Source: Afipia massiliensis (GTDB lineage: Bacteria; Pseudomonadota; Alphaproteobacteria; Rhizobiales; Xanthobacteraceae). Taken from it: a stretch of 64,000 bases of DNA. Below are positions 48,887 to 59,756 of this stretch, piece by piece. The stretch lies in contig NZ_LBIA02000001.1 of NCBI RefSeq assembly GCF_001006325.2, positions 3,783,501 to 3,847,500 on the forward strand. The letters run 5' to 3'. Position 1 is the stretch's first letter. Every line of letters starts with the position of its first letter. Below the pieces are notes generated by a model. It saw nothing but the letters and a program-made list of their open reading frames with translations, was not told the origin of the DNA and searched no databases. A program made the translations under genes and the position numbers.

Positions 48887-49357
48887 ATGCCACACTTTTC
48901 AAACAAGCGCCGCGTGCATCACAGCGCGGACAAAATGTTCGATCTCGTCGCCGACGTCGAGCGGTATCCCGAATTCGTGCCGTTGTGCCAGTCGCTGAAA
49001 GTCCGCCAGCGGACGGCGAAGCCTGACGGCCGCGAGGTCATCGTAGCCGACATGACGGTGTCGTTTCAGCTTGTCCGCGAGAAATTCACAAGCCGGGTGA
49101 CGCTCGATCGTCCGGACCTGAAAATCATGGTCGAGTATCTGCAAGGTCCGTTCAGCAAGTTCGAGAACCGCTGGACCTTCGAGGCGAAATCCGATCATGC
49201 CTGCGTCGTCGGATTCTTTATCGCCTACGAGTTCAAGAGTCGGATACTCGCGGTGCTGATGGGCGCGATGTTCGACGCAGCTTTCCACCGCTTCGCCGCG
49301 GCGTTCGAGAAACGCGCGGACGCAATCTATGGGCGGCCGCGCGTGGGCGCTTCTTGA
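48887..49357 (+). CDS. ratA: RatA/COQ10-like START-domain protein
   Basis: This 156-residue protein of the polyketide-cyclase/START fold starts with HFSNKRRVHHSADKMFDLVADVERYPEFVPLC. That pattern matches RatA of E. coli and mitochondrial Coq10, which bind ubiquinone or affect ribosome association. Its position after lipA is common in Alphaproteobacteria and favours a coenzyme Q or respiratory role over a toxin role. Its last 125 bases overlap the end of the convergent pncC gene. Confidence 0.86.
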   Translation: MPHFSNKRRVHHSADKMFDLVADVERYPEFVPLCQSLKVRQRTAKPDGREVIVADMTVSFQLVREKFTSRVTLDRPDLKIMVEYLQGPFSKFENRWTFEAKSDHACVVGFFIAYEFKSRILAVLMGAMFDAAFHRFAAAFEKRADAIYGRPRVGAS

Positions 49358-49862
49358 TCGGTGGCTGCGGTCCGCGCGCCATCTCCGTCAGCATCTTCAG
49401 CGCTTCCACGACCGACTGCTCGCGGACATTGTTGCGGCCGACCGCGCCGAAACGGCACTCCTTGTGCGCGATGCGGCCATCGCGCGCGGCGACCGCCAGA
49501 TGCACCAGTCCCACGGGTTTTCCCGGCGTTGCGCCGCCGGGGCCTGCGATCCCGGTAATCGAAACCGCCAGATCGACATCGGCATGTTCGAGCGCACCGA
49601 ATGCCATCGCGGTCGCGGTTTCCTTGCTCACCGCACCGAATGTTTCCAACGTCGAGGTCTCGACGCCGAGCATCGCGTGCTTGGCTTCGTTGGAATAGGT
49701 GACGAAGCCGCGATCGACCACATCGGAAGAGCCGGGAATTTCGGTCAATGCCGCCGCGACCAGACCGCCGGTGCAGGATTCGGCGGTCGCAATCGTCAGC
49801 TTGCGCATCCGGCACAGATCCAGCAACGAGCGGGAGAGGGCGCGAATGGCGCTGGCGCTCAT
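49233..49862 (-). CDS. pncC: CinA C-terminal-domain protein (nicotinamide-nucleotide amidase)
   Basis: This 209-residue protein is the stand-alone CinA amidase domain, which recycles nicotinamide mononucleotide to nicotinate mononucleotide. Motifs [15 protein letters not shown] with its catalytic serine and [20 protein letters not shown] are intact. The domain normally ends near residue 165. The remaining Arg/Pro/Ser-rich tail is encoded antisense to the 3' end of ratA and may be an extension gained by loss of an earlier stop. Its start overlaps the ispDF stop. Confidence 0.86.
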   Translation of the reverse strand: MSASAIRALSRSLLDLCRMRKLTIATAESCTGGLVAAALTEIPGSSDVVDRGFVTYSNEAKHAMLGVETSTLETFGAVSKETATAMAFGALEHADVDLAVSITGIAGPGGATPGKPVGLVHLAVAARDGRIAHKECRFGAVGRNNVREQSVVEALKMLTEMARGPQPPIKKRPRAAAHRLRPRVSRTPRRSGGKLRRTSRPSAPRVSDS

Positions 49863-51067
49863 GCGAACTGCTCGCTTGGGTCAGAAGATTCTTGCCAAGG
49901 CAGGCGGATCGTTGCGCTGGCGGTCGCGGCAATGCCTTCCTGGCGTCCGGTAAATCCGAGCCGCTCGCTCGTTGTCGCTTTCACGGCGACGCGCGACTGC
50001 GGAAGCCCGGTGATCTCGGCGATCTTCGCGCGCATCGCATCACGCAACGGACCAATTTTCGGCGCTTCGCAAATCATCGTCACTTCGAGATGCGCGATAC
50101 GGCCGCCGCGCTTGCCGACGAGTTCGACGGCATGTTTCAGGAATTGATCGGATGCCGCGCCCTTCCACTTCGGATCGCTCGGCGGGAAATGCGAGCCAAT
50201 GTCGCCGTCCGCCAGCGCGCCGAGGATAGCGTCGACAATGGCATGCAGTCCGACGTCGCCGTCGGAGTGAGCAAGGAAGCCACGATTGAACGGCACGCGC
50301 ACGCCGCACAGCATCAGGTGATCGCCGTCGGTCAGCGCATGCACATCGTAGCCGGTGCCGGTGCGGATATCGCCCAGCATGGCGCCGAGGCGCGCTTCTT
50401 CGCGTGCAAAGTCTTCGGGGGTGGTGAGCTTCATGTTCGCAGCATCGCCTTCAAAGGTCGCGACCGTCAATCCTGCCCATTCGGCAATTGCAGCGTCGTC
50501 GGTAAAATCATCGCGGCCCTCGCGCGCGGCACGGCGATGGGCTTCCAGAATAACGTCGAAACGAAACGCCTGCGGCGTCTGCGCGATCCGTAAGTTCGCA
50601 CGATCCGGCGTCGCCTGTACCGCGCCCGATCCATCTACGACCTTGATGGTGTCAGTCACCGAAACAACAGGGATGGCTGCGCCTGTGATCAGCGCGGCAT
50701 CGATGGCGCGAGAGATCACCTTGTCGGTGACGAACGCACGCGCCGCGTCGTGAATGAGAACGATGTCCGGGGCCTCACTCGCAAGCGCTTCAAGACCGGC
50801 ACGAACGGAAGCCTGCCGCGTCGCGCCGCCGCTCACAGGCGTTTGATATTTGAGATGGCACACCGCCTGGTCGAAAATGTCGGCGTCGTCCGGATTGCGC
50901 ACCGGCTGAACGGCGAAGACATCCGGATGTGTGCAGAACGGCTCCATAGCCCTCGAAAGGACGGTTTTACCGCCGATGGATCGGTATTGCTTGGGGCCGC
51001 CAGTGCCGGCGCGAAGCCCGCGGCCGGCGGCAACGATGATAGCAGCAGTCCGTTTTGAAGTTGGCAT
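49859..51067 (-). CDS. ispDF: Bifunctional MEP-pathway enzyme IspD/IspF
   Basis: This 402-residue fusion catalyses two steps of isoprenoid precursor synthesis: CDP-ME formation (IspD) and MEcPP formation (IspF). The IspD half has [19 protein letters not shown] near the start and [10 protein letters not shown]. The IspF half begins at about residue 245 with [10 protein letters not shown], where DVH binds metal, and [18 protein letters not shown]. The fusion is standard in Alphaproteobacteria. The downstream pncC start overlaps its stop. Confidence 0.96.
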   Translation of the reverse strand: MPTSKRTAAIIVAAGRGLRAGTGGPKQYRSIGGKTVLSRAMEPFCTHPDVFAVQPVRNPDDADIFDQAVCHLKYQTPVSGGATRQASVRAGLEALASEAPDIVLIHDAARAFVTDKVISRAIDAALITGAAIPVVSVTDTIKVVDGSGAVQATPDRANLRIAQTPQAFRFDVILEAHRRAAREGRDDFTDDAAIAEWAGLTVATFEGDAANMKLTTPEDFAREEARLGAMLGDIRTGTGYDVHALTDGDHLMLCGVRVPFNRGFLAHSDGDVGLHAIVDAILGALADGDIGSHFPPSDPKWKGAASDQFLKHAVELVGKRGGRIAHLEVTMICEAPKIGPLRDAMRAKIAEITGLPQSRVAVKATTSERLGFTGRQEGIAATASATIRLPWQESSDPSEQFA

Positions 51068-51315
51068 GAGTAGGTAACGACCGTCCGAGCAGGGTGGATG
51101 AGCCGAATGTTGGCAGGTTTGGGTGCTGCCCTTAGCATATTTGGGTCGGGAACAGCACGATTCCGCAACCCTGTGAAGAATTTGGAAGAATTGGTGCGTT
51201 GCACTTGCGCACCGCCCATAAATGGCTAAAGTGTAGGCATGATTTTGCGATGCTTAGAAATTGAGCTGCGCGCCCTCCGCAATGAGGCGGGGTTCGTCAG
51301 AAAACGGGATACGCG

Positions 51316-52350
51316 GTGATCGGCATGGCTCCGGCACGTCAGGCAGCGCTGACCATTGGCGATATCGAGGTTGCCAATCGCGTCCTCCTCGCCCCGATGT
51401 CCGGGGTGACCGATGCTCCGTTCCGCCGCATTGCTGCCGAGCTGGGCGCCGGCCTCGTTGTCTCCGAAATGACGGCTAGCGACGATCTCGCGCGCGGCCG
51501 CCCAATGTCCGTCCTGCGCTGTGAAGCCGCCGGTATCGGCCCGCATGTGGTTCAGCTCGCCGGCTGTGAAACGCACTGGATGGCCGAGGGCGCGCGCATC
51601 GCGGAAGCCGCCGGAGCCGACATTATCGACATCAATATGGGCTGCCCGGCGCGTCACGTGACCGGCGGCCAGTCCGGCTCCGCGCTGATGCGCGATCTCG
51701 ATCATGCGCTGCGGCTTGTTGAAGCCACGGTGTCTGCGGTCAGCGTCCCGGTGACGCTGAAGATGCGGCTGGGCTGGGACGACACGTCGCTCAACGCACC
51801 GGAGCTTGCACGCCGTGCGGAAGCGGCAGGCGTGAAAATGATCACCGTCCACGGCCGCACGCGCTGCCAGTTTTACAAGGGAAGCGCCGACTGGACTGCG
51901 GTGCGGCCGGTCAAGGATGCTGTGACCGTGCCTGTGGTGGTCAACGGCGACATCACCTCGTTCGAACAAGCCGCTATCGCGCTCGAAGCTTCTGGCGCGG
52001 ACGCGGTCATGATCGGACGCGGCGCGCAGGGGCAGCCGTGGCTGCCCGGGCAGATCGCCCGTCGTCTCGACGGCGGCGAACTCGAACAGACGCCGCAACT
52101 CAGCACGCAACTGGACCATCTCTGCAATCTCTACGATCAGGTGGTCGAGCACTACGGACCTCGTGTCGGCACACGCCACGCGCGCAAGCATCTCGGCTGG
52201 GCGCTCGATGTGGCCGCGAAGGGGAGTGCTGCGTCCGGCGATGTCCTCAAGCGATGGCGGCAGATCATCCTGACCGCAACCGAGCCGGCTCAAGTACGCC
52301 GCTCGCTTCACGATGCCTTTGGCGAATTTTCCTGGAGCGCAGCTGCATGA
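51316..52350 (+). CDS. dusB: tRNA-dihydrouridine synthase DusB (NifR3)
   Basis: This 344-residue flavoenzyme reduces uridines in tRNA. It has [17 protein letters not shown] at the FMN site, the catalytic cysteine in [13 protein letters not shown], and [14 protein letters not shown] near the C-terminus. The GTG at 51316 is 6 nt after a GGGA site, which is better spaced than the ATG at 51325. It is the first gene of the nifR3-ntrB-ntrC operon seen in many Alphaproteobacteria, and ntrB starts inside its stop codon. Confidence 0.94.
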   Translation: MIGMAPARQAALTIGDIEVANRVLLAPMSGVTDAPFRRIAAELGAGLVVSEMTASDDLARGRPMSVLRCEAAGIGPHVVQLAGCETHWMAEGARIAEAAGADIIDINMGCPARHVTGGQSGSALMRDLDHALRLVEATVSAVSVPVTLKMRLGWDDTSLNAPELARRAEAAGVKMITVHGRTRCQFYKGSADWTAVRPVKDAVTVPVVVNGDITSFEQAAIALEASGADAVMIGRGAQGQPWLPGQIARRLDGGELEQTPQLSTQLDHLCNLYDQVVEHYGPRVGTRHARKHLGWALDVAAKGSAASGDVLKRWRQIILTATEPAQVRRSLHDAFGEFSWSAAA

Positions 52351-53516
52351 GCAACGTCGCCGAACAACGCGCTCCGCAGCTCGCCAACAGCGATGCCATT
52401 CTGAATGCGTTGCCCAATCCGGTGATGCTGATTGCTCCGGACGGCAAAATTCTCGACGCGAACATCGCTGCGGAATCATTCTTTGAGACGTCTATCCCGC
52501 ATTTGCAGCGGCAGATGCTGCGCGAACTCGTACCGTTCGGCAGCCCGCTGCTTGCGTTGATCGATCAGGTGCGCCGTACCGGCTCCGCTGTGAACGAATA
52601 CAAGGTCGACCTCGGCACGCCGAGAATCGGCGGCGATCGTCAGGTCGATCTTCACGTCGCGCCGCTGGGGGAACATCCGGGCCACATCGTTGTGATGCTT
52701 CAGGAGCGCACCATCGCCGACAAGATGGACCGGCAGCTCACTCATCGCAGCGCCGCCCGTTCGGTGATTGCGCTGGCCGCAATGCTGGCACACGAAATAA
52801 AGAATCCGCTGTCGGGCATTCGCGGTGCCGCGCAATTGCTCGAACAGGCAGCGTCGCCGGAAGACCGCACGCTGACACGTCTGATCTGCGACGAGGCGGA
52901 CCGGATCGTAACTCTCGTTGACCGCATGGAAGTGTTCGGTGATGAGCGTCCTGTGGCGCGCGGACCGGTCAACATCCATTCCGTGTTCGATCACGTGAAG
53001 CGTCTCGCGCAATCGGGCTTTGCGCGCAACGTCAAGTTCGTCGAGGAATACGATCCATCGCTGCCGCCAGTCCTCGCCAACCAGGATCAGCTGATTCAGG
53101 TGTTTCTGAATCTGGTCAAGAATGCTGCCGAAGCGGTGACGGATTTAGGCACCGACGGAGAAATCCAGCTCACTACAGCGTTCAGGCCTGGCGTACGTCT
53201 TTCGATTCCGGGCAAGAAATCACGGGTGTCTTTGCCGCTGGAATTCTGTGTGAAGGACAACGGTCACGGCGTTCCGGATGACCTTCTTGCAAATCTTTTC
53301 GATCCGTTCGTGACCACGAAACCGACGGGAAGCGGGCTCGGTCTCGCCCTCGTCGCCAAGATCGTCAACGATCACGGCGGCATCATCGAATGTGAATCGC
53401 AGCCGCGCAAAACGGTGTTCCGCGTGTTGCTGCCGATGTTCAACCCAACCAAAAGCAATAGCGACGCGCGCCCGGGAACGCCGTTGCATGCCTCACAGAC
53501 TGCAGATGAGGACTAA
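52347..53516 (+). CDS. ntrB: Nitrogen regulation sensor kinase NtrB
   Basis: This 389-residue soluble kinase/phosphatase controls NtrC under PII input. A PAS domain occupies about 15-120. His149 in [21 protein letters not shown] is the phosphorylation site. The ATPase domain has an N box with NLVKNAAEA and G boxes [11 protein letters not shown] and [12 protein letters not shown]. The ATG overlaps the dusB stop. Reading frames extending further upstream lie within dusB. Confidence 0.95.
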   Translation: MSNVAEQRAPQLANSDAILNALPNPVMLIAPDGKILDANIAAESFFETSIPHLQRQMLRELVPFGSPLLALIDQVRRTGSAVNEYKVDLGTPRIGGDRQVDLHVAPLGEHPGHIVVMLQERTIADKMDRQLTHRSAARSVIALAAMLAHEIKNPLSGIRGAAQLLEQAASPEDRTLTRLICDEADRIVTLVDRMEVFGDERPVARGPVNIHSVFDHVKRLAQSGFARNVKFVEEYDPSLPPVLANQDQLIQVFLNLVKNAAEAVTDLGTDGEIQLTTAFRPGVRLSIPGKKSRVSLPLEFCVKDNGHGVPDDLLANLFDPFVTTKPTGSGLGLALVAKIVNDHGGIIECESQPRKTVFRVLLPMFNPTKSNSDARPGTPLHASQTADED

Positions 53517-53518
53517 AA

Positions 53519-54961
53519 ATGCCCGCAGGTAGCATACTTGTCGCTGACGACGACACAGCCATCCGAACCGTCCTCAATCAGGCGCTGTCACGCGCCGGAT
53601 ACGAGGTGCGGTTGACCGGAAATGCCGCCACGCTGTGGCGCTGGGTCAGCCAGGGCGAGGGGGATCTCGTCATCACCGACGTCGTGATGCCGGACGAGAA
53701 CGCTTTCGATCTGCTGCCGCGGATCAAGAAGATGCGCCCCAATCTGCCGGTCATCGTCATGAGCGCGCAAAACACGTTCATGACGGCGATCAGGGCGTCG
53801 GAACGCGGCGCGTATGAGTATCTGCCGAAGCCGTTCGATCTGAAGGAACTGATCGCAATCGTCGGCCGCGCATTGTCGGAGCCGAAGGAGCGTCCGGCCT
53901 CGGTCAAGGACGAGGGGGAATTCGATTCCATTCCGCTGGTCGGCCGTTCGCCGGCGATGCAGGAAATCTATCGCGTGCTCGCACGCCTGATGCAGACCGA
54001 TCTGACGGTGATGATCTCCGGCGAGTCCGGCACCGGCAAGGAATTGGTCGCACGCGCGCTTCATGACTATGGCAAGCGCCGCAACGGTCCATTCGTCGCC
54101 GTCAACATGGCGGCAATCCCGCGTGACCTCATCGAGTCTGAACTGTTCGGACACGAACGCGGCGCGTTCACCGGCGCGAATGCCCGCGCGACCGGCCGCT
54201 TCGAACAGGCCGAGGGCGGCACCCTGTTCCTCGACGAAATCGGCGACATGCCTATGGAGGCGCAAACCCGCTTGCTGCGCGTGTTGCAGCAGGGCGAGTA
54301 CACCACGGTCGGCGGCCGCACCCCGATCAAGACCGACGTGCGGATCGTCGCGGCCAGCAACAAGGACCTGCGCATCCTGATTCAGCAGGGCCTGTTCCGC
54401 GAAGATCTGTTCTTCCGTCTCAACGTGGTGCCGCTGCGGCTTCCGCCGCTGCGCGAGCGCATCGAGGATTTGCCTGACCTGATCCGGCACTTCTTTGCTC
54501 TGGCGGAGAAGGATGGCCTGCCGCCAAAGAAACTCGACGCGCAGGCGCTGGAGCGGCTCAAACAGCATCGCTGGCCTGGCAACGTCCGCGAGCTTGAAAA
54601 CCTCGCGCGCCGGCTTGCCGCGCTCTATCCGCAGGACGTCATTACAGGCTCTGTCATCGAGGGTGAACTGGCGCCGCCTGCTGTCGTCTCCGGTGGCAGC
54701 ATGCCGCAAAACGTCGACAACCTTGGGGGCGCGGTCGAGATGTACCTGGCATCGCATTTCGCCGGCTTCCCGAATGGGCTGCCGCCGCCGGGGCTTTACC
54801 ATCGCATCTTGAAGGAGATCGAAATCCCGCTGCTCACGGCGGCGCTGGCGGCCAATCGCGGCAACCAGATCAGGGCTGCGGATCTGCTGGGCTTGAACCG
54901 GAACACCCTGCGCAAGAAGATCCGGGATCTCGATATTCAGGTCTATCGCAGCGGCAGCTAG
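53519..54961 (+). CDS. ntrC: Nitrogen regulator NtrC (sigma-54 activator)
   Basis: This 480-residue response regulator has receiver phosphosite Asp54 in ITDVVMPDE. Its sigma-54 AAA domain has Walker A GESGTGKE at 168-175 and the sigma-54 contact loop GAFTGA at 215-220. A Fis-type helix-turn-helix ends the protein ([19 protein letters not shown]). It starts 2 nt after ntrB. The intact GAFTGA contrasts with NtrX downstream. Confidence 0.97.
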   Translation: MPAGSILVADDDTAIRTVLNQALSRAGYEVRLTGNAATLWRWVSQGEGDLVITDVVMPDENAFDLLPRIKKMRPNLPVIVMSAQNTFMTAIRASERGAYEYLPKPFDLKELIAIVGRALSEPKERPASVKDEGEFDSIPLVGRSPAMQEIYRVLARLMQTDLTVMISGESGTGKELVARALHDYGKRRNGPFVAVNMAAIPRDLIESELFGHERGAFTGANARATGRFEQAEGGTLFLDEIGDMPMEAQTRLLRVLQQGEYTTVGGRTPIKTDVRIVAASNKDLRILIQQGLFREDLFFRLNVVPLRLPPLRERIEDLPDLIRHFFALAEKDGLPPKKLDAQALERLKQHRWPGNVRELENLARRLAALYPQDVITGSVIEGELAPPAVVSGGSMPQNVDNLGGAVEMYLASHFAGFPNGLPPPGLYHRILKEIEIPLLTAALAANRGNQIRAADLLGLNRNTLRKKIRDLDIQVYRSGS

Positions 54962-54980
54962 TTAGTCCTTGGCGCTCTTT

Positions 54981-55004
54981 CCCGGGCAGCGAATTCTGCT
55001 CGGG
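54981..55004. terminator. Possible stem-loop after ntrC
   Basis: CCCGGGCAG / CTGCTCGGG form a 9-bp stem with one G-U pair and a 6-nt loop, 20 nt after the ntrC stop. It lacks a U-run, so it may be only a weak terminator. The remaining bases up to ntrY (55198) hold no visible gene. Confidence 0.35.
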
Positions 55005-55197
55005 GCAGGTCGCGTGGCATTCCGGTGACTGGATCGATGCTGAAAGCCCTTTGCTAGGGTTAGAACCGGTTGAAGGTGTTGCTTTGTTCGTTGGCACGCC
55101 TAGGAATTGTCGCAATTCAGCAACATTGTGATATGAATGCATCACTGGATACGGCAACCGCCGTGTTCCGGCAATTTGGCCTGACACGATCCCCCGC

Positions 55198-57468
55198 ATG
55201 AGCGCAGTAGAGGCGTCGGCCCAATCCATTGAACAGTCGGCTGCCGAGCCGGCCAGCCGGCCGTGGCATCGGCTATTGGCCCCGTTTGCCGTCGCGGTTG
55301 CGCTGCTGTCGGCCTTCCTGACCTTCGTAGTGCTGACCGGGCTGACCCCGATTGCACCGACCCACGAAATCGTCGTCACGTTTCTCCTGATCAACGGCGC
55401 AACCATCCTGTTGCTGCTCGGGATCATCGCGCGCGAGGTGTGGCAGGTCGTTCAGGCCCGGCGCCGCGGCCGGGCTGCCGCGCGCCTCCATGTTCAGATC
55501 GTCAGCCTGTTCTCGGTGATCGCGGTGTTACCGGCGGTGCTGGTGTCGATCGTCGCCAATGTCACCATCGATCGCGGTCTGGATCGGTTGTTTTCGGTTC
55601 GCACCCGCGCGGTGATCGAGAATTCGCTGATCGTCGCCAATGCCTATGTCTACGAGCACGCCCAACTCATTCGCGGCGACATCCTCGGGATGTCGAACGA
55701 CATCGCGCGTGCGCGGCCACTGTACGATCAGGACCGGCAGACCTTCCGCAGCCTACTGACGTCGAGCGCGAAGTCGCGCAATCTTCCCGGCGCCATGATC
55801 ATCGACAAGGATCGCAACATCCTCGAAACGGCGGCAACCGGTATCCGGCAGGACTTCCAGACACCGGCCGCAGACTTCCTCAAGAACGTCACGGAGGAAG
55901 ACCCCCAGATCGCGGTGTTCATCGAACAAAATTACGTTGCCGCGGTCATCCGCCTGCGCGCGTTTCAGGACACGTTTCTCTACGTGGCGCGGCTGCTCGA
56001 CCCGCGTGTCGTTGCCCAGTTGCAGCAGACACAGGCGAGCGTGAAGGAATACGCCGAACTCGAATCGCGGCGTCTCGGAATTCAGGTCGCCTTCGCGCTG
56101 ATGTTCACCGTGATCGCGCTGACCGTGCTGATGTCGTCGGTGCTGATTGGCCTGAATTTCGCCAACTGGCTGGTTGCTCCGATTCGGCGACTGATGGGCG
56201 CCGCGAATCTCGTCTCCACCGGTGACCTCCACGTTCAGGTCCCCGTCATTAAATCCGAAGGCGACCTCGCCAGTCTAGGCGAGACTTTCAACAAAATGAC
56301 GCAGGAGTTGCGGACACAGCGCGACGATCTCATGAATGCGAGCGGGCTGATCGACAGCCGCCGGCGGTTCATCGAGGCCGTTCTCTCATCCGCAAGCGCC
56401 GGCATCATCGGCGTCGATGGCGCTGGCAAGATCGCTGTCCTCAATCGCTCTGCGGAGAAATTGATCGGGCATTCGGAATCCGAGGTCTTGAGCAAGCCGT
56501 TGTCCGAGATCGTGCCTGAACTGAACGATCTGATGGCGACGGCGCGCAGCAGTGCGCAACGGCTGTTGCAGGGCCAGATCGAGATCAGCCGCGATAGCGT
56601 CGAACGCAACCTGTCGGTGCGCGTCAGTTCTGAACAGACCGGACAATCCAACGAGAGCTACATCATTACCCTCGACGATATTACCGAGCTGGTCACGGCG
56701 CAGCGTACCTCGGCATGGGCGGACGTTGCGCGCCGAATCGCTCACGAGATCAAGAACCCGCTGACGCCGATCCAGTTGTCCGCCGAGCGCATTCGCCGCA
56801 AGTTCGGCAAGGTGATCACCGAGGACCGGCCGATCTTCGATCAGTGCACGGATACGATCATCCGTCAGGTCGATGACATTCGCAGGATGGTGGACGAATT
56901 CTCGAAATTCGCGCGCATGCCCAAGCCGGTGATCGAGGGCGAGGATGTCGCGGACACCGTTCGTCAGGTCGTATTCCTGATGCGCGTCGGACATCCCGAT
57001 GTCGATATCGAAGCCGATATCAAGCAAGAGCCGATGCATGCGAAGTTCGACCGGCGGTTGATCTCGCAAGGGCTGACCAACATCATCAAGAACGCGACCG
57101 AAGCTATCGGCGCGGTTCCTCCCGGAGAGATCGAGCGCGGACACATTAATGTCATCGCCGCGCGCGAGAACGACGATATCGTGATCGACGTTGTGGACAA
57201 CGGAATCGGGTTGCCCAAAGAAAGCCGCGCGCGCCTGCTTGAGCCGTATGTCACCACCCGCGAGAAAGGCACCGGGCTGGGCCTCGCGATTGTCGGCCGT
57301 GTTCTGGAAGATCACGGCGGACGCATCGAACTGAACGACGCATCCGCCCTTCGTCCCGGTGCACGGGGCGCATGGGTGCGAATGAGATTCTCCGTCCTCG
57401 GCCAGGCGAAAGACGCCGGTGCCGCGGAATCCAATGAAATAAAAGCAGAAGCCGTAACCGGCAATTGA
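55198..57468 (+). CDS. ntrY: Nitrogen/redox sensor kinase NtrY
   Basis: This 756-residue membrane kinase partners NtrX. Three N-terminal helices (about 22-110) and one near 300-320 surround a periplasmic sensing region. A HAMP segment (NWLVAPIRRLMGAANLVSTGDL), a PAS domain (about 375-490), His516 in [16 protein letters not shown] and an ATPase domain with NIIKNATEAI and GTGLGLAIVGRV follow. The ATG is fixed by family alignment from memory. It lies 17 nt before ntrX. Confidence 0.95.
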   Translation: MSAVEASAQSIEQSAAEPASRPWHRLLAPFAVAVALLSAFLTFVVLTGLTPIAPTHEIVVTFLLINGATILLLLGIIAREVWQVVQARRRGRAAARLHVQIVSLFSVIAVLPAVLVSIVANVTIDRGLDRLFSVRTRAVIENSLIVANAYVYEHAQLIRGDILGMSNDIARARPLYDQDRQTFRSLLTSSAKSRNLPGAMIIDKDRNILETAATGIRQDFQTPAADFLKNVTEEDPQIAVFIEQNYVAAVIRLRAFQDTFLYVARLLDPRVVAQLQQTQASVKEYAELESRRLGIQVAFALMFTVIALTVLMSSVLIGLNFANWLVAPIRRLMGAANLVSTGDLHVQVPVIKSEGDLASLGETFNKMTQELRTQRDDLMNASGLIDSRRRFIEAVLSSASAGIIGVDGAGKIAVLNRSAEKLIGHSESEVLSKPLSEIVPELNDLMATARSSAQRLLQGQIEISRDSVERNLSVRVSSEQTGQSNESYIITLDDITELVTAQRTSAWADVARRIAHEIKNPLTPIQLSAERIRRKFGKVITEDRPIFDQCTDTIIRQVDDIRRMVDEFSKFARMPKPVIEGEDVADTVRQVVFLMRVGHPDVDIEADIKQEPMHAKFDRRLISQGLTNIIKNATEAIGAVPPGEIERGHINVIAARENDDIVIDVVDNGIGLPKESRARLLEPYVTTREKGTGLGLAIVGRVLEDHGGRIELNDASALRPGARGAWVRMRFSVLGQAKDAGAAESNEIKAEAVTGN

Positions 57469-57485
57469 CAGAACGGGCATGATTT

Positions 57486-58856
57486 ATGGCCAATGACATT
57501 TTGATCGTCGATGACGAAGCAGACATTCGAGACCTCGTTGCGGGTATTCTCGATGACGAAGGTTTCAAGACGCGCACCGCGCGCGACAGCGATACCGCGC
57601 TGGCAGAGATTTCGGGCCGCCGGCCGAACCTGATATTCCTCGACATCTGGCTTCAGGGCAGTCGTCTGGATGGGTTGCAGCTGCTTGAGCAGATCAAGCT
57701 CGAGCATCCCGAAGTGCCGGTCGTGATGATTTCGGGGCACGGCAATATCGAAACAGCGGTCGCGGCAATCAAGCGCGGCGCCTACGACTTCATCGAGAAG
57801 CCGTTCAAGGCGGACCGATTGATTCTCGTCGCCAACCGCGCGCTGGAAACGTCGCGGCTCAAACGTGAGGTGCGCGAACTCAAACAGCATGCGCCGTCGT
57901 CCGGAACGCTGGTTGGCCGCTCCCCCAGTATGAACCAACTGCGTCAGACCATCGATCGCGCAGCCAAGGCCAATAGCCGCATCATGATCGTCGGCCCGTC
58001 AGGGGGCGGCAAGGAACTCGCGGCGCGCACGCTGCATGCGATGTCCAGCCGCGCCGATGGACCGTTCGTCGTCATCAATGCCGCGGCGATTACGCCCGAG
58101 CGGATGGAAGTCGAACTGTTCGGTGTCGAGTTGTCGGACGGCGAGACCGGCCGCAAGCCGGGCGCGCTCGAAGAGGCGCATGGCGGCACCTTGTTTATCG
58201 ATGAGATCGCCGACATGCCGCGCGAAACCCAGAACAGGATTCTGCGTGTACTGGTCGATCAGACGTTCCAGCGGGCAGGCGGCACCACCAAAGTCAGCGT
58301 CGATGTCCGCATCGTGTCCTCGACAGCGCGCAATCTCGAAGCCGAGATCGCCGAGGGAAAATTCCGCGAAGATCTTTATCACCGGCTTTCTGTCGTTCCG
58401 ATCCGCGTGCCGCCGCTCTCGGAGCGCCGCGAGGACATTCCAGACCTCGTCGAATATTTCATGGACCAGATCTCGTCCGCGACCGGCCTGCCGAAACGTC
58501 GGATCGGAGAGGACGCGATGGCGGTTCTGCAGTCGCATGTCTGGCCGGGCAACGTCCGGCAACTTCGCAACAACGTCGAGCGCGTGATGATCCTGGCCGG
58601 CGGCGATGCCGAGGCGGCCATCACCGCGGACATGCTGCCGCAGGATGTCGGCTCGATGATCCCGGCCATGCCGACCGGTAACAACGGCGAGCACATCATG
58701 GGTCTGCCGCTGCGCGAAGCCCGCGAAGTGTTCGAGCGCGATTACCTGATTGCGCAGATCAGCCGCTTCTCGGGCAACATCTCGCGAACGGCTGAATTCG
58801 TCGGCATGGAGCGCTCCGCCCTGCATCGCAAGCTCAAGGCGCTGGGTGTAGGTTAA
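57486..58856 (+). CDS. ntrX: Response regulator NtrX (degenerate sigma-54 contact loop)
   Basis: This 456-residue regulator is paired with NtrY. The receiver phosphosite is Asp53 in IFLDIWLQG. The AAA region has an altered Walker A (GPSGGGKE, 170-177) and Walker B GTLFIDE (234-240). At the place of GAFTGA, after VELFG at 209-213, it has ELSDGETGRKPGA, so the sigma-54 contact motif is absent. This is known for alphaproteobacterial NtrX, which can work with sigma-70-type promoters. A Fis-type helix-turn-helix closes it (SRTAEFVGMERSALHRKLKAL). Confidence 0.96.
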   Translation: MANDILIVDDEADIRDLVAGILDDEGFKTRTARDSDTALAEISGRRPNLIFLDIWLQGSRLDGLQLLEQIKLEHPEVPVVMISGHGNIETAVAAIKRGAYDFIEKPFKADRLILVANRALETSRLKREVRELKQHAPSSGTLVGRSPSMNQLRQTIDRAAKANSRIMIVGPSGGGKELAARTLHAMSSRADGPFVVINAAAITPERMEVELFGVELSDGETGRKPGALEEAHGGTLFIDEIADMPRETQNRILRVLVDQTFQRAGGTTKVSVDVRIVSSTARNLEAEIAEGKFREDLYHRLSVVPIRVPPLSERREDIPDLVEYFMDQISSATGLPKRRIGEDAMAVLQSHVWPGNVRQLRNNVERVMILAGGDAEAAITADMLPQDVGSMIPAMPTGNNGEHIMGLPLREAREVFERDYLIAQISRFSGNISRTAEFVGMERSALHRKLKALGVG

Positions 58857-58858
58857 AC

Positions 58859-59716
58859 ATGTCCCGCATTGCCTATGTGAACGGCCAATACCGCGACATG
58901 CGGGACGCCAGCGTGAACATCGAGGACCGCGGCTATCAGTTTTCCGATGGTGTCTACGAGGTCTGCGAGATCAGGGGCGGCAAAGTCGTCGATATGCCGC
59001 GCCACCTGACGCGACTGCAGCGCTCGCTGCGCGAGTTGCGCATCGACATGCCGATGCCGCTGGCCGCACTGGAAATCGTGATCCACGAGACCGTGCGGCG
59101 AAATCGCGTCAGTTACGGAATCGTCTATCTGCAGGTCACGCGCGGCGTCGCGCGGCGGGATCATGCATTCCCGGTCAATCCGGTGAAACCGGCCCTGGTG
59201 GTGACCGCGCGCGGTCTCAATCTTCAGAAAAATCAGGACACCGCTGCGAAGGGCATCGGCGTCATCACCGTGCCCGAGAACCGCTGGCCGCGCGTCGACA
59301 TCAAATCCGTGTCGCTATTGCCCAACGTGCTGGCGAAACAGCAGGCGCGCGAGAACAGCGCTTATGAGGCGTGGTTTGTCGATCACAACGGTCATGTCAC
59401 CGAAGGCTCATCGAGCAATGCCTGGATCGTGACCACGGATGGCAAAGTGATCACCCGATCAGTTGACAGCGGCATCCTGGCCGGGATCACCCGCGCCGTG
59501 CTGATGGAGGTGCTGGCGGCGCTCCAGATCAAACTCGAGGAACGGCCGTTCACCCCTGCCGAGGCTTATGAAGCGGCTGAGGCGTTCGTGACGGCTTCCA
59601 GCCAGATCGTCATGCCGGTGGTCCGGATCGACGGCCGCAACATCGGAGACGGTAAGCCGGGCTCCATTTCCATGCGGTTGCGTGAAGAATTCCACCGTTT
59701 TTCAGCATTTTCGTAA
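58859..59716 (+). CDS. dat: D-amino-acid aminotransferase (class IV PLP)
   Basis: This 285-residue fold-type IV transaminase has its PLP lysine at Lys149 in RVDIKSVSLLPNVLAKQQA and a substrate/cofactor region VTEGSSSNAWIV. It starts 2 nt after ntrX, a placement shared with other Alphaproteobacteria. D-amino-acid transamination would supply D-Glu or D-Ala for the cell wall. Distinguishing it from a branched-chain enzyme or 4-amino-4-deoxychorismate lyase by sequence alone is only moderately safe. Confidence 0.86.
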   Translation: MSRIAYVNGQYRDMRDASVNIEDRGYQFSDGVYEVCEIRGGKVVDMPRHLTRLQRSLRELRIDMPMPLAALEIVIHETVRRNRVSYGIVYLQVTRGVARRDHAFPVNPVKPALVVTARGLNLQKNQDTAAKGIGVITVPENRWPRVDIKSVSLLPNVLAKQQARENSAYEAWFVDHNGHVTEGSSSNAWIVTTDGKVITRSVDSGILAGITRAVLMEVLAALQIKLEERPFTPAEAYEAAEAFVTASSQIVMPVVRIDGRNIGDGKPGSISMRLREEFHRFSAFS

Positions 59717-59756
59717 GTTTTTCCGCCCTTTGGCCGCTTAGCCGGGTACCACGGTC

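Noticed and set aside
51193..51213. Sigma-54-like GG and GC boxes ahead of dusB-ntrBC
   Set aside because: TGG and TTGC are present but the GG-to-GC gap is 12 nt instead of 10. The stretch is better described as a small inverted repeat.
55091..55113. Sigma-54-like TGGCAC ahead of ntrY
   Set aside because: TGGCAC is a good -24 box, but no GC lies at the required -12 position.
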